Positions 19,179 to 30,621 of a stretch of 46,193 nt of DNA are shown here, piece by piece. Below the pieces are notes generated by a model, which saw nothing but the letters and a program-made list of their open reading frames with translations, did not search any database and was not told the origin of the DNA. The DNA is from DATFEN01 sp035691285 (lineage in GTDB: Bacteria > Acidobacteriota > Vicinamibacteria > Fen-336), in contig DASSJI010000273.1 in assembly GCA_035691285.1 (NCBI GenBank), positions 1 through 46,193 on the forward strand. Reading direction: 5' to 3'. A program made the position numbers and the translations under genes. The stretch's first letter is position 1; every line of letters begins with the position of its first letter.

Positions 19179-20813
19179 TTGGGGCTGACCCTCATCGGAC
19201 GTTTCGCCGCAGTGGGTCTTCCGGAGGAAGTCGAGGTGGTCCGGCATTTTGTGCGCTTCCTGCGCCGGCCCGAGGACGGGTGGGTACCGGGCCCTGCCGA
19301 CGACGTCGACGTGCGCGCGTACCTGCTCGTCCAGCGCGCGCAGGGCCTCGCCGCACCCGAGCTCGGCCGTCGGCTCGCAGCCCTGCGGAGGTTCTACGGC
19401 TGGGCGGCCGCGGAGGGCGCGGTCGAGCGCGATCCCTTCGTCACCTTCCAGCTCGATCGCCCGGTGCTCTCGCCTGAGCAGGTGCGGCGGCGCGAGGAGC
19501 GCCTCTCGGGCGACCCGCAGCAGCGCGAGCTCGCCCGCCTGCGCGCTCTCCACCACCTCGCCGAGGAGCTCAACCGGAGAAGCGACGCCGCCGCGGCCCT
19601 GGGGGCGGCGCTGGACGCGCTCGGCTCGGTGCTGGAGCTGCCCTCCGGATGGGCCTTCGTGCTGGCCGACAGCGGGCTCGCGAGCGGCGGCACGGCGCCC
19701 CCACACGGGTTCGTCACCGCCTCGGCGGCCCGCCTCCCTCCCGGCCTGGAGGCCGACGCGCGCCGCCATCTCGACTCGCCGCCCGCCTGCTACTGCCAGG
19801 AGCTCTTCCGCGCCGGCCGGCTCACCCGCGCGGTGAACGTGGTCGAGTGCACGCGGTTGCGGACCGCCGCGCGCGAGGCTGGAGACACGCGGGGCCTCCT
19901 GTTCCACGCGACGCTGCCGCTCGTGGTCGGCGATCGGCCGCTCGGCATCGTCAATCTCGCCACCGCGGAGTGGCAGCTCCTGGCCGCGGCCGACCTCGAG
20001 CTGCTCTCCGCCGCGGGCCCGTTGCTCGGCAGCGCACTCGAGCGGGCGCGTCTCTACGACGAGGCCGAGGGCCGGCGGCGCGAGCTCGAGGACGAGATCG
20101 AGATGGCGAGGGTGGTCCAGTCGCACCTGCTCCCCAGGCTGCCGGCGATCCCCGGGTTCGAGGTCGCCTCGGAGTGGCGCGCGGCCCGCACGGTGGCGGG
20201 CGACTTCTACGACGTCTTCCCGATCCCAGGCGGCCGCTACGCGCTGGCCATCGCCGACGTCTCCGGCAAGGGACCACCCGCCGCCCTCTACATGGCGATG
20301 GCGCGGAGCCTTCTCCGCGCGGCGGCCGAGCACGGCGACGGGCCGTCGGCAGCCCTCGTGGCCGTGAACGCCGCCTTGCGCGAGCAGTCCACCGCGCGGC
20401 TGTTCGTCACCGTGTTCCTCGCCTTCCTGGACCCGGCCCGTCGCGTGGTCCACTGGGCGAGCGCCGGCCACAATCCGTCGCTTCTGCGCAGACGGGGCGC
20501 GTCCCGGGTAGAGGCGCTGCCTCTCGGCGGGATGGCGCTCGGCCTGCGGGCCCACGACCTCGGCCTGGCCGACCGCGTGCTCGTGCTCGATCCGGGCGAC
20601 GCGCTCCTCCTGCACACCGACGGCGTGGGCGACGCCGAGGATCCCGATGGCGCGATGTACGGCGCGGAGCGCCTCGAGGCCGCCGTGGGCGCGGCCCCCG
20701 CCGGCGCCCATGCCCTCGTGTCCCACGTCCTCGGCGACCTGGAGGCGTTCACGAGCGGGGCTGCCCAGGCGGACGACGTGACGCTCCTCGCCCTGGTGGC
20801 CAAGGACGACTGA
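19179..20813 (+). CDS. SpoIIE-type PP2C phosphatase with GAF domain and integrase-like N-terminal domain
   Basis: A 544-residue predicted cytoplasmic regulator. Residues about 15-95 resemble the SAM-like core-binding domain of XerC/D-type recombinases (VRAYLLVQRAQGLAAPELGR, then RLAALRRFYGWAAAEG). A GAF-like sensor (about 125-290) follows, with three notable cysteines (C204, C206, C224). A linking helix leads to the phosphatase (about 300-544), with metal Asp D342 (VAGDFYDVF) and D360 (AIADVSGKGPPAAL), GHNPSLLRR, HTDGVGDAED and DDVTLLALV. RsbU-like enzymes dephosphorylate anti-sigma antagonists; no such partner is nearby. TTG is the only possible start after an upstream stop; GGAG lies six bases before it. 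Confidence 0.88.
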   Translation: MGLTLIGRFAAVGLPEEVEVVRHFVRFLRRPEDGWVPGPADDVDVRAYLLVQRAQGLAAPELGRRLAALRRFYGWAAAEGAVERDPFVTFQLDRPVLSPEQVRRREERLSGDPQQRELARLRALHHLAEELNRRSDAAAALGAALDALGSVLELPSGWAFVLADSGLASGGTAPPHGFVTASAARLPPGLEADARRHLDSPPACYCQELFRAGRLTRAVNVVECTRLRTAAREAGDTRGLLFHATLPLVVGDRPLGIVNLATAEWQLLAAADLELLSAAGPLLGSALERARLYDEAEGRRRELEDEIEMARVVQSHLLPRLPAIPGFEVASEWRAARTVAGDFYDVFPIPGGRYALAIADVSGKGPPAALYMAMARSLLRAAAEHGDGPSAALVAVNAALREQSTARLFVTVFLAFLDPARRVVHWASAGHNPSLLRRRGASRVEALPLGGMALGLRAHDLGLADRVLVLDPGDALLLHTDGVGDAEDPDGAMYGAERLEAAVGAAPAGAHALVSHVLGDLEAFTSGAAQADDVTLLALVAKDD

Positions 20814-20897
20814 GCCCAGGAGGCGTCGCCCAGGCCATCCAACAATGAACCCACCCTCGACCCGCCGCCGCTTCCCGACTAAGATCGAAGGTTCGCG

Positions 20898-23744
<2,847 letters not shown>

Positions 23745-23751
23745 GCGGACG

Positions 23752-25332
23752 TCAGCGCGGGCAGGGACCGGTGCCGGCGGCGCCGACGGCGGGCAGCGTG
23801 CTCCCGTCCGGGAACGGCAGCGACGGGTGGTCGAAGGGAGCGCGCTGCCGCTCCACGCGGCAGTCCGTGAGGGCATGGGTCATGAACGCGAGCAGCCCCT
23901 CCATCTCCGCACGGTTCAGGCTCAAGGGACGCATGAGGCTCGATCGCTCCGGGTTGGCGAACTCTCCGCCGAGCACGTAGAACTCCATGACATCGGCGAG
24001 CGTGGCCTTGCTGCCGTTGTGGAAGTAGGGCGCAGTCAGGGCGACGTTCCTGAGGCCGGGCGTCTTGAAGGCGCCCCGGTCGCCCGGCGAGCCGCTCAAG
24101 GAGAACGGGATCCCTCGCGGCCCCGCTGCCGCCCGGCCGAGATCTTCCTCGCTCGGACGCACACCGATGTTGTGGAAGCCCTGATCGCCGCCGTCGCGGT
24201 TGCGCAGCCCGTTGCGGGCCGCGAAGTCCACGGTGGCGTCGGACAGCTCGGGGCCGGCGTGGCACTCGGCGCACGCGGCCTTGCCCTGGAAGACCTCGAA
24301 GCCGAGATGCTCGGATTCGGTGAGGGCGTCCGGCGCACCGGCCAGGTGGCGGTCGAACGGCGTCTGATCGGGGACGAGCGTGGACTCGTAAGCCAGCACG
24401 GCCTGCCCCCAGATGCGCGCGAACTGCCCTTCCGCGTCCGCCGCGAGGGCCGGACCGAAGGCCTCGGCGATGAGCTGCGCGTAGGTGCAGGCCGTGCCGC
24501 CGGGGCAGCGCAGGCCCGTTCCGGGGGCGTTCGAGTACGAGCCGAGGACGGCGTCCGACGGATCGACCACCTGAAACTGCAGCGGCGGGCGAGCTAGCAG
24601 CTTCGCTCCCAGGCCGTCCGGACCGTCGAAGGCTCTTCCGGAGCACGCGGACTCCACCTCGCTGTTCGGCGGGCCGACGGCCTGAGACGCCAGGCTCGCG
24701 TTCCCGATGCGCGTCCGCGTGGGGCCTGCGTTGCCGGTCGTCCCGAAGGGATCGACGCCGTTGAAGACGTCGTGGGCGCGGCCGTCCCAGAAGTTCTGCC
24801 GGTAGAAGACGGCGCCGATCACGGTCGGTGAGTTCCGGGCGGTGACCTGACGGGAGCGGCCGAAGGGCGGAGCCGACTGTTGCCGGCATTCGTCCGCCGC
24901 GGATTGCGACGACGCCGGTAGGGCGACGAAGAGAGCGCGCACCACACCCTGGGAGCCGACGGCATCGTCGCCGCGCAGGGAGCCCCCAGCGAACAGGGTG
25001 CCCGGTCCGGGAACGTTCTCGAACGCGCCGTTCGGTCCAGGGTGGATCGTGTTCTCGAGCCGGTTGTCGGCACCGGCGTGGAAGTGGCACGTCGCACACG
25101 CCGTTCGGCCGTCGGAGCCGACCTGCACGTCCCAGAACAGGACCTTGCCCAGGCGGACGGCCGCGGCCACGTCCACGACGTCGCTCCCGACGGGACTTGG
25201 CACTGAAACGGCGGACAGCGGGACGAGCCGGGGGCCTTCCGCTCCGGAGGGCGCAGCCGGGGGGATGTCGCCGCCGCATCCCCCCGCCCCGAGCGCGGCC
25301 GCCGCGACGAGGGCCGCGAGCCTCCAGGCCAC
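23752..25332 (-). CDS. Di-haem cytochrome c peroxidase / MauG family lipoprotein
   Basis: A 526-residue exported protein with two c-type haem sites, CATCH (79-83) and CAECH (354-358), and the family order of LGKVLFWDVQVGSDGRTACA, then NSPTVIGAVFYRQNFWDGRA, then TPGLRNVALTAPYFHNGS. Members reduce hydrogen peroxide or, in the MauG branch, oxidise a protein partner through high-valent iron. A lipoprotein signal is likely (GAGGC, C19). It is longer than simple peroxidases, with an insert between the haem sites. The GTG start is seven bases from the stop of the upstream His-rich lipoprotein gene, so the two are almost surely cotranscribed. Confidence 0.92.
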   Translation of the reverse strand: MAWRLAALVAAAALGAGGCGGDIPPAAPSGAEGPRLVPLSAVSVPSPVGSDVVDVAAAVRLGKVLFWDVQVGSDGRTACATCHFHAGADNRLENTIHPGPNGAFENVPGPGTLFAGGSLRGDDAVGSQGVVRALFVALPASSQSAADECRQQSAPPFGRSRQVTARNSPTVIGAVFYRQNFWDGRAHDVFNGVDPFGTTGNAGPTRTRIGNASLASQAVGPPNSEVESACSGRAFDGPDGLGAKLLARPPLQFQVVDPSDAVLGSYSNAPGTGLRCPGGTACTYAQLIAEAFGPALAADAEGQFARIWGQAVLAYESTLVPDQTPFDRHLAGAPDALTESEHLGFEVFQGKAACAECHAGPELSDATVDFAARNGLRNRDGGDQGFHNIGVRPSEEDLGRAAAGPRGIPFSLSGSPGDRGAFKTPGLRNVALTAPYFHNGSKATLADVMEFYVLGGEFANPERSSLMRPLSLNRAEMEGLLAFMTHALTDCRVERQRAPFDHPSLPFPDGSTLPAVGAAGTGPCPR

Positions 25333-25338
25333 GAAGCC

Positions 25339-25752
25339 TCAGTTGAAGATGACGCGGTGATCGTGCGGGCCGAACAGTCCGACGCCCTCCGTCGACGTCG
25401 TCTCGACCCTGCCGCCGGCGCGGATCCGGGCCACGTCATCGGCGGACAGCTCCACGCTGTGCAGATGTCCGGCGGAGCCCTGGATCTGGAGGCTGAGCGC
25501 GGCGCCCGCCTGGAGCTGCGCCGACGTGATGAGCGCCTCGTGGCCGTGGTTCTGTGCGATGACCCCGGCCATCTGGCCCTCTGGCGTGGGCGCCGGCGTC
25601 GGGAGGGCCGTCGGAGAGCCGGGGCTCCCTCCCCCGCCGCCGCAGGCGATCGTGATGCTCGCTCCGCCCAGCAGGGCCATCGCCATCTCGACGGTGAACT
25701 GCCGGCGGTCCGAAACGCGTCGTGCCCATTCGGGCCTTCTGCGGCCAGTCAT
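25339..25752 (-). CDS. Small His-rich Tat lipoprotein
   Basis: A 137-residue protein with a twin-arginine signal SDRRQFT (RR at 16-17), a hydrophobic stretch and a cysteine (C37) at a lipobox-like site. A Gly/Ser/Pro linker leads to a compact beta-rich domain of about 80 residues with histidines in NHGHEALIT, GHLHSVELS and GPHDHRVIFN. The histidine pattern suggests metal binding. Tat export fits a protein folded, perhaps with metal, before transport. It lies directly upstream of the di-haem peroxidase. The mature part has no Trp and no Tyr, so it cannot be a classical MauG substrate. Exact function unknown. Confidence 0.8.
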   Translation of the reverse strand: MTGRRRPEWARRVSDRRQFTVEMAMALLGGASITIACGGGGGSPGSPTALPTPAPTPEGQMAGVIAQNHGHEALITSAQLQAGAALSLQIQGSAGHLHSVELSADDVARIRAGGRVETTSTEGVGLFGPHDHRVIFN

Positions 25753-25825
25753 CGGTCCCCCTCGGCCGGCGCTGAATCGTGCCGGCTCACCTCTTCACGC
25801 GAGAAGCGGAGGCGAGATCCGGCAC

Positions 25826-25848
25826 GTCGGGGGCAGGAGCGCCCCGAC
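25826..25848 (-). terminator. Stem-loop after the outer-membrane barrel gene
   Basis: GTCGGGG (25826-25832) pairs with CCCCGAC (25842-25848) around a nine-base loop, 11 bases after the barrel stop in the direction of transcription. There is no T-run. It may terminate or attenuate before the lipoprotein-peroxidase pair, which would then depend on read-through or on its own promoter. Confidence 0.4.
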
Positions 25849-25859
25849 CTGAACGATTG

Positions 25860-26789
25860 CTACTCCGGGAGTCCGAAATACCAGGTCACGCCGGCGCCGA
25901 AGACCTGGCCGTCGTGGGAGTCGCGTCCCCAGACGTAGTTCGAGTACGACGCGAAGACGTCCACGGAACCCAGGGAATACGAAAGCCCTCCACCAAGCTG
26001 CCAGTAGTGCGACCGCAGCACCCGGTCCCGCTGCGAGTACCGCTCGGGAGTGTTGAGCTCGCCGGGGAACGGGAACGGGTTCCCGGTCACGGATCCCGCC
26101 CTCAGGCCTCCGTGCGTCCGTTGCCAGATCGCTGCGGCCCGAACGTACAGCCGGCGACTCGCGGAATAGCCGATGTCGAAGAAGCCCTGGCTCCGGTCGA
26201 TGGAGGTATCGTCGAGGGGCTTCTCGACGAAAGCGTACGTGTAGGCGGCCTGGACGGTCGCCTTGGGCAGAAAGCCGAGCTTCAGGCCCGCCAGCGCACC
26301 GAGCTGGACCTCCTGCAGGTTGCGCCCGACGACGGCCTCCCCCTGGTAGGTGTAGTCATGGCTCGGGAGGCCGTAGCGCAGGACGGGCGTGACGGCCCAG
26401 TCCTCGCCGCCGAGGCGGTACCGCACCGAGAAACCGAAGTCCTGGAGCGACGAGTTCCAGCATCGGCAGGTGTCGTGGGGCAACCCCGAGAGGGGCGGGA
26501 CGGCGCCGGTGTACTTCGCGAACACGTACGGGATCCCGAAGCTCGCGGACAGGCGGTCGGTGACGGCGTACTCGGCCTCGAGAAGCGCGCTCGTCGTCAC
26601 GCTCTCGCCACGCTTGAGGAGGTACCCGTCGCTCATCATGTGGCCGGTGTTGTCCACGTACTGCCAGGCCAGCGTCACCGAGCCCAGGCCCTTGGGAGCC
26701 GTGAAGGCCTGTGCCCAGAGGGGCGGCGCCGCGACGGCGAGCCCGAGAGCTCCCGCCGTCCCGAGCAGGCGGAGCAGCCGCGGGCCCAC
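25860..26789 (-). CDS. Outer-membrane beta-barrel protein
   Basis: A 309-residue exported protein with a signal peptide (about 1-26, ending PPLWAQA). The rest consists of alternating polar/hydrophobic strands with many aromatic residues (VTLAWQYVDN, FGFSVRYRLG, VQAAYTYAFV, FDIGYSASRRLYVRAAAIW), ending in AGVTWYFGLPE. This resembles transporter-like barrels of the phenol-degradation MetA-like group. Two close cysteines (CRCW) lie in a loop. The start is GTG, nine bases after the upstream secreted gene, so the two share an operon. Cargo is unknown. Confidence 0.75.
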   Translation of the reverse strand: MGPRLLRLLGTAGALGLAVAAPPLWAQAFTAPKGLGSVTLAWQYVDNTGHMMSDGYLLKRGESVTTSALLEAEYAVTDRLSASFGIPYVFAKYTGAVPPLSGLPHDTCRCWNSSLQDFGFSVRYRLGGEDWAVTPVLRYGLPSHDYTYQGEAVVGRNLQEVQLGALAGLKLGFLPKATVQAAYTYAFVEKPLDDTSIDRSQGFFDIGYSASRRLYVRAAAIWQRTHGGLRAGSVTGNPFPFPGELNTPERYSQRDRVLRSHYWQLGGGLSYSLGSVDVFASYSNYVWGRDSHDGQVFGAGVTWYFGLPE

Positions 26790-26798
26790 GCTGGTCTC

Positions 26799-27314
26799 CT
26801 ATCCGCTGTGCCGGGCTCTCCGGACGTTGCCGTCGCGCTGCGCGACCGCCCTGTCGATGGCCTCGAGCAGGGCCCCCTCCTTCGCCGGGGTCTTCACGCA
26901 CCGCACATCCTTGGCCGCTCCCGCACCCTTGGGGCAGAAGGCCACGACGACGGGCGCGTCGGGTTCGCCGCCCAGCAGCTCGGCCACGGCGTCGACGACG
27001 CTGGTGGCGGCGAGGACGATGTCGTAGCGTCCACCGGCCAGGAGCGCCGCGAGCTGCTCGAGGCTCTCGGCCGTGGTGGATCGGTGACCCTCGCGCTTCA
27101 GGACCGACTCGAGCGGCAGCTTGCCGACCGCGCTCGGGAGGCCCGACGCGGGATTGGCATAGATGAGCACGGACGCCGCGCGGGCCGTCTTGGGTCGCTG
27201 GTACCGGGTGCCTCGCCCGGACACCAGGAACTTGTCCCCGCAGGCGAATGCCTCGCCCGCGCCGAGCAGGCCGACCAGGGCCACGGTCGCAGCAAGCCGG
27301 CGTCGGTTCCTCAT
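26799..27314 (-). CDS. Secreted receiver-like protein lacking the phospho-acceptor
   Basis: A 171-residue protein with a signal peptide (1-24, ending EAFA). The mature part (about 45-155) follows the alternating strand-helix order of a CheY-type receiver: ASVLIYANP, a helix to LKREGHR, STTAESLEQLAALLAGGRYDIVLAATS, then PDAPVVVAFCP and CVKTPAKEGALLEAIDRA. The residue where the acceptor Asp is expected after YDIVLA is Ala. It is therefore probably a non-phosphorylated, periplasmic version of the fold; the match is by pattern only. AGGAGG lies five bases before the ATG. It is the first gene of the barrel/lipoprotein/peroxidase cluster. Confidence 0.7.
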   Translation of the reverse strand: MRNRRRLAATVALVGLLGAGEAFACGDKFLVSGRGTRYQRPKTARAASVLIYANPASGLPSAVGKLPLESVLKREGHRSTTAESLEQLAALLAGGRYDIVLAATSVVDAVAELLGGEPDAPVVVAFCPKGAGAAKDVRCVKTPAKEGALLEAIDRAVAQRDGNVRRARHSG

Positions 27315-27349
27315 CGCAACCTCCTGACCTGAAGGGCTTTCCGAACACG

Positions 27350-27379
27350 ACCCTAGCATCGCGGGCTCCGTGCGGTCAA
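27350..27379 (-). promoter_or_regulatory. Sigma-70-like promoter of the envelope cluster
   Basis: On the minus strand TTGACC (27374-27379) is followed 18 bases later by TAGGGT (27350-27355), which is preceded by TGC, so it also fits an extended -10. The start site would be near 27343, leaving a leader of about 29 bases with a strong AGGAGG. It lies in the 125-base gap after the kinase gene. Confidence 0.55.
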
Positions 27380-27439
27380 ACGTCATCTATCCCATCACGC
27401 GAGAAAGGCAGGCGCGAACCGGCAGCGATCGATCTGTCT

Positions 27440-30049
27440 TCATGGAATCCCAACGCGCCGCACGAGCTCCGCGAAGCGCGGATCGTCGCGGATCCGGTCC
27501 CAGGCACGGTCCACCTTGAGGAAGACAAGACCGGGGGACCGCTCCGCGAAGGCCGCCTCGAGGACGGCGAACGCCGGCTCGCGTTCGCCGAGCTGGGCAT
27601 GGAGTCGCGCGGTGGTCAGTGGCGACACGTATCTCTCCCGGGCCAGTTCCTGCAACGCGGCAAGGCGCGCCCGCGCCGCCAGCCCCTCAGCCCGCTCGTA
27701 GTCCGCTTCGGTCCGCGCCGCCATGAGCGCTTCCACGCCGGCGGCCTCGTCGGAGAGCTCGTAGGCCTTGCGGAGCGCTTCGATTGCGCCGGCCAGGTCG
27801 CCCCTGCGCTTCTTGACCTCGGCGAGCCCGAACCATGCCCGCGAATCCTCGGGATCGCCCTCAATGATGGTTCGGTATCGCGCGAGGGCGGGTTCCAGTC
27901 GGCCGGAGTGGGCCAGCAGGTCAGCCTGCATGATCCGGACCTCCGGGTGGCCGGGATCGCCCGCCAGCACCTCGTCGATCAGCGCCAGGGCTTCGTCGGT
28001 CCTTCCACTTGCCCAGAAGAACAGGCACAGGGGCAAGACTGTCGCGAACTGGTTCCTCTCCATGGGATTGCGAAGGATCTCGCGATACTCCCGCTCCGCA
28101 CGGGCGAAATCCCACTCGAAGAGGAAGGCCCGGTTCACGACCTGAGCGTGGGCCGCCGCGTTGCCCGGGTCGAGCTCGAGCACCTTGTCCATCTCCGACC
28201 GGACGCCGGCCCATTCTCCGGCGGGCTGCGCGTACCCGTTGACAGCGGCCCGTGAGTGGATGACGGAGAGCGCGAGGCGAGGCTCGATGAACTTCGGGTC
28301 CCGCTCGAGGGCTTGCTGGAACAGGCGCGTCGCCTCCAGGTCGTCCTCCTCGGTGTCCTTCATGAACCAGAATTGCGCCTTCAGAAACAGATCGTAGACC
28401 TCGGGGTCGGCCGTGCCGTGGCGTCGAAGGGCGACCTTCTCGCCCTCCGACAAGCGCGGACGCAAGCGTCCCGCGACGCCCGAGGCGATGCTGTCCTGAA
28501 CGGAGAGCAGTTCGGTGACGGGCCGGTCGTAGGTCTCGCCCCACAGCCTCAGGCCGCTCCGGGTCTCGACGAGCTCCGCCGTGACCAGGAGTCGATCGCT
28601 GCGCCGTGCGATGCTTCCGGTCAGCACCGCTCCAACGCCAAGCCGCTGCCCGGCCTCGAGCGGATCCGGGCTTCCCTTGTAATGGAACACCGTCGACCGC
28701 GCCATCACGCGGAGCGACGCCACGCGCGACATCTGGTCGATCAGGCTCTCCGCGAGGCCGTCGCCGATGTACTCAGAGTCCGGGTCGCCGCTCCTGTTCT
28801 CGAAGGGCATCACCGCCAGCGAATCGACGGCGCCCCCGGAAGCGAATCGCCAGGCGCCCCATGCGGCTGCGAGGCCCATGGCGAAGATTGCGGCCAGGAC
28901 GGCGGCGGCGCGTTTGGTGAGTCGATGCCGCCGCCGCTGCGGGGCAAGGGACACGTAGGTCTCCGTCGCGCTGATCTCGGCGAGGGCGGCCGCTCCTGAC
29001 CCGATGGCGGCGAGGGCCGAGGCCAGCTCCGCGCCGTCGGCGGGGCGGTGGGAGGGATCCTTGGCCAGCGCACGCGCCACGAGGCGGTCGAAGTCCGCCG
29101 GCAGCGCCGTGCGTCTTCGGCTCGGAGGCACCGGGTCGCGTGCCAGGATCGCGGCGAGACGGTCGGTCGGCGTCGGCGCAAGAAAGGGCGACTCGCCGGT
29201 CGCGAGCTCGTAGAGGATGACGCCGACGCTCCAGACGTCGGAGCGGGCGTCGACGGCCAGCCCCCGCGCCTGCTCCGGCGACATGTAGCCGATCGTCCCG
29301 ACGATGGAGCCCGGCGTGGTGCCCGAGTCGTCCTCCGCAAGCGCGCCCAGCGTGGCCTTCGCCACGCCGAAGTCGAGCAGCTTGACCAGCCCGTCGCTGC
29401 GAAGCATGACGTTCTCGGGCTTCACGTCGCGGTGCACGATGCCGATCGCGTGGGCGGCGGCGAGGCCCTTCGCGATCTGCACGCCGATGTCGAGCAGAGA
29501 GGCGAGCGGGAGCGGTCCGTCGCGCATCCGCTCGCGCAGCGTGACGCCGTCCACGAGCTCGGTGACCAAGAGGTCGCTCCCCTCGTGCTCGAGGATCTCG
29601 TGCACCGTGACGATGTTCGGGTGGTTCAGGGCGGAGGCGGCGAGGGCCTCCTGGCGAAAACGGCGCACGCGGTCGGCGTCGGCGGAGAGATGCGCCGGCA
29701 GGCGCTTGATCGCGACGCGGCGCTGCAGCCGCGCATCCTGGGCCTCGTAGACCTCGCCCATACCGCCGCTGCCGATGCGTCCGAGAACCTCGAAGCGGCC
29801 GATGCGCAGGCCGGCGAGCGAGGCCGCCTCGCCCGCGCCCGCGAGCCGCGCCGCCTCGGACGCCGCCGGGCTCTCGAGGAAGTCGTCGGTGCGGTCGTGG
29901 TCGAGCAGCGACTCCACCTCGCGGCGCAGCTCGGCGTCTCCGCCGCAGGCGTGGTCCAGGAAGGCCGGCCGTTCGCCCGGCGGCCGTTCCAGGGCCGCCT
30001 CGACGAGGGCGTCGACGCGCCGCCAGCGCTCCCGCGCCTCGGAGCTCAC
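27440..30049 (-). CDS. Ser/Thr protein kinase with TolB-like domain and TPR repeats
   Basis: An 869-residue membrane kinase. An N-terminal leader of about 80 residues (DALVEAALERPPGERPAFLD) is typical of kinases paired with ECF sigma factors. The kinase domain (about 85-345) has loop GRIGSGGMGEV, Lys K115, HRDVKPEN (206-213), DFG (226-228) and GTIGYMSPEQ, so it looks active. One membrane helix (about 390-408) leads to an extracytoplasmic part with a TolB/FlgO-like region (VDSLAVMPFENRSGDPDSEY) and several TPRs to the end. The GTG start overlaps the sigma-factor stop as GTGA, so kinase and sigma factor are made together. Confidence 0.93.
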   Translation of the reverse strand: MSSEARERWRRVDALVEAALERPPGERPAFLDHACGGDAELRREVESLLDHDRTDDFLESPAASEAARLAGAGEAASLAGLRIGRFEVLGRIGSGGMGEVYEAQDARLQRRVAIKRLPAHLSADADRVRRFRQEALAASALNHPNIVTVHEILEHEGSDLLVTELVDGVTLRERMRDGPLPLASLLDIGVQIAKGLAAAHAIGIVHRDVKPENVMLRSDGLVKLLDFGVAKATLGALAEDDSGTTPGSIVGTIGYMSPEQARGLAVDARSDVWSVGVILYELATGESPFLAPTPTDRLAAILARDPVPPSRRRTALPADFDRLVARALAKDPSHRPADGAELASALAAIGSGAAALAEISATETYVSLAPQRRRHRLTKRAAAVLAAIFAMGLAAAWGAWRFASGGAVDSLAVMPFENRSGDPDSEYIGDGLAESLIDQMSRVASLRVMARSTVFHYKGSPDPLEAGQRLGVGAVLTGSIARRSDRLLVTAELVETRSGLRLWGETYDRPVTELLSVQDSIASGVAGRLRPRLSEGEKVALRRHGTADPEVYDLFLKAQFWFMKDTEEDDLEATRLFQQALERDPKFIEPRLALSVIHSRAAVNGYAQPAGEWAGVRSEMDKVLELDPGNAAAHAQVVNRAFLFEWDFARAEREYREILRNPMERNQFATVLPLCLFFWASGRTDEALALIDEVLAGDPGHPEVRIMQADLLAHSGRLEPALARYRTIIEGDPEDSRAWFGLAEVKKRRGDLAGAIEALRKAYELSDEAAGVEALMAARTEADYERAEGLAARARLAALQELARERYVSPLTTARLHAQLGEREPAFAVLEAAFAERSPGLVFLKVDRAWDRIRDDPRFAELVRRVGIP

Positions 30050-30591
30050 CGCACCTCGAGCTCACGGCGCAGGAATGCCTTGGCGCGCCGCCACTCGCGG
30101 GTCACGGTGTCCGGGTGCACGCCGAGGACCTCGGCGGACTCTTCCACGCTGAGGCCCGCGAAGTAGCGCAGCTCCACCACGCGGCACTTGCGCTCGTCGA
30201 CCTGTGCCAGAGCCTGGAGCGCATCGTCGAGAGCGACGAGTTCCGCGGCCCGCGCTTCGCCCACGACGCAGGCCTCGTCGAGGGGGATCCGCGGCGCGCC
30301 GCCGCCCCGCTTCGCATAGGCCACCTTGCGGGCGTGATCGATGAGGATGCGCCGCATCATGCTCGCCGCGATGCCAAAGAAGTGCGCGCGGTTCTGCCAG
30401 CGCGGGTCGCGCTGGCCGACGAGCCGCAGGTACGCCTCGTTGACGAGCGCCGTGGTCTGCAGGGTGTGGCCGGGGCGCTCGCGACGCATGTAGCGATGCG
30501 CCAGCAGGCGAAGCTCGCTCTCGACGAGCGGCGCCAGTCGCTCGAGCGCCGCCGCGTCGCCGCGGGACCACGCGACCAGGAGGTCGGTCAC
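30046..30591 (-). CDS. ECF sigma factor of the TIGR02999 type
   Basis: A 181-residue extracytoplasmic-function sigma factor. Region 2 is visible as VNEAYLRLVGQRDPRWQNRAHFFGIAA and MMRRILIDHARK, and region 4 as VDERKCRVVELRYFAGLSVEESAEVLGVHPDTVTREWRRAKAFLRRE. This subfamily is common in Acidobacteriota and Planctomycetota and is usually next to a Ser/Thr kinase, as here; no anti-sigma factor is seen. The GTG at 30589-30591 is chosen because the conserved N-terminus (TDLLVAWSRGDAAALERL) begins there. The stop overlaps the kinase GTG. Confidence 0.93.
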   Translation of the reverse strand: MTDLLVAWSRGDAAALERLAPLVESELRLLAHRYMRRERPGHTLQTTALVNEAYLRLVGQRDPRWQNRAHFFGIAASMMRRILIDHARKVAYAKRGGGAPRIPLDEACVVGEARAAELVALDDALQALAQVDERKCRVVELRYFAGLSVEESAEVLGVHPDTVTREWRRAKAFLRRELEVR

Positions 30592-30621
30592 CTCGTTCGG
30601 CGGGACTGCGCCAGCGCTCAG

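Noticed and set aside
25339..25752. The His-rich lipoprotein as an MbnP-like or MauG substrate protein.
   Set aside because: The mature part has no Trp or Tyr to be oxidised and is much shorter than MbnP-type proteins.
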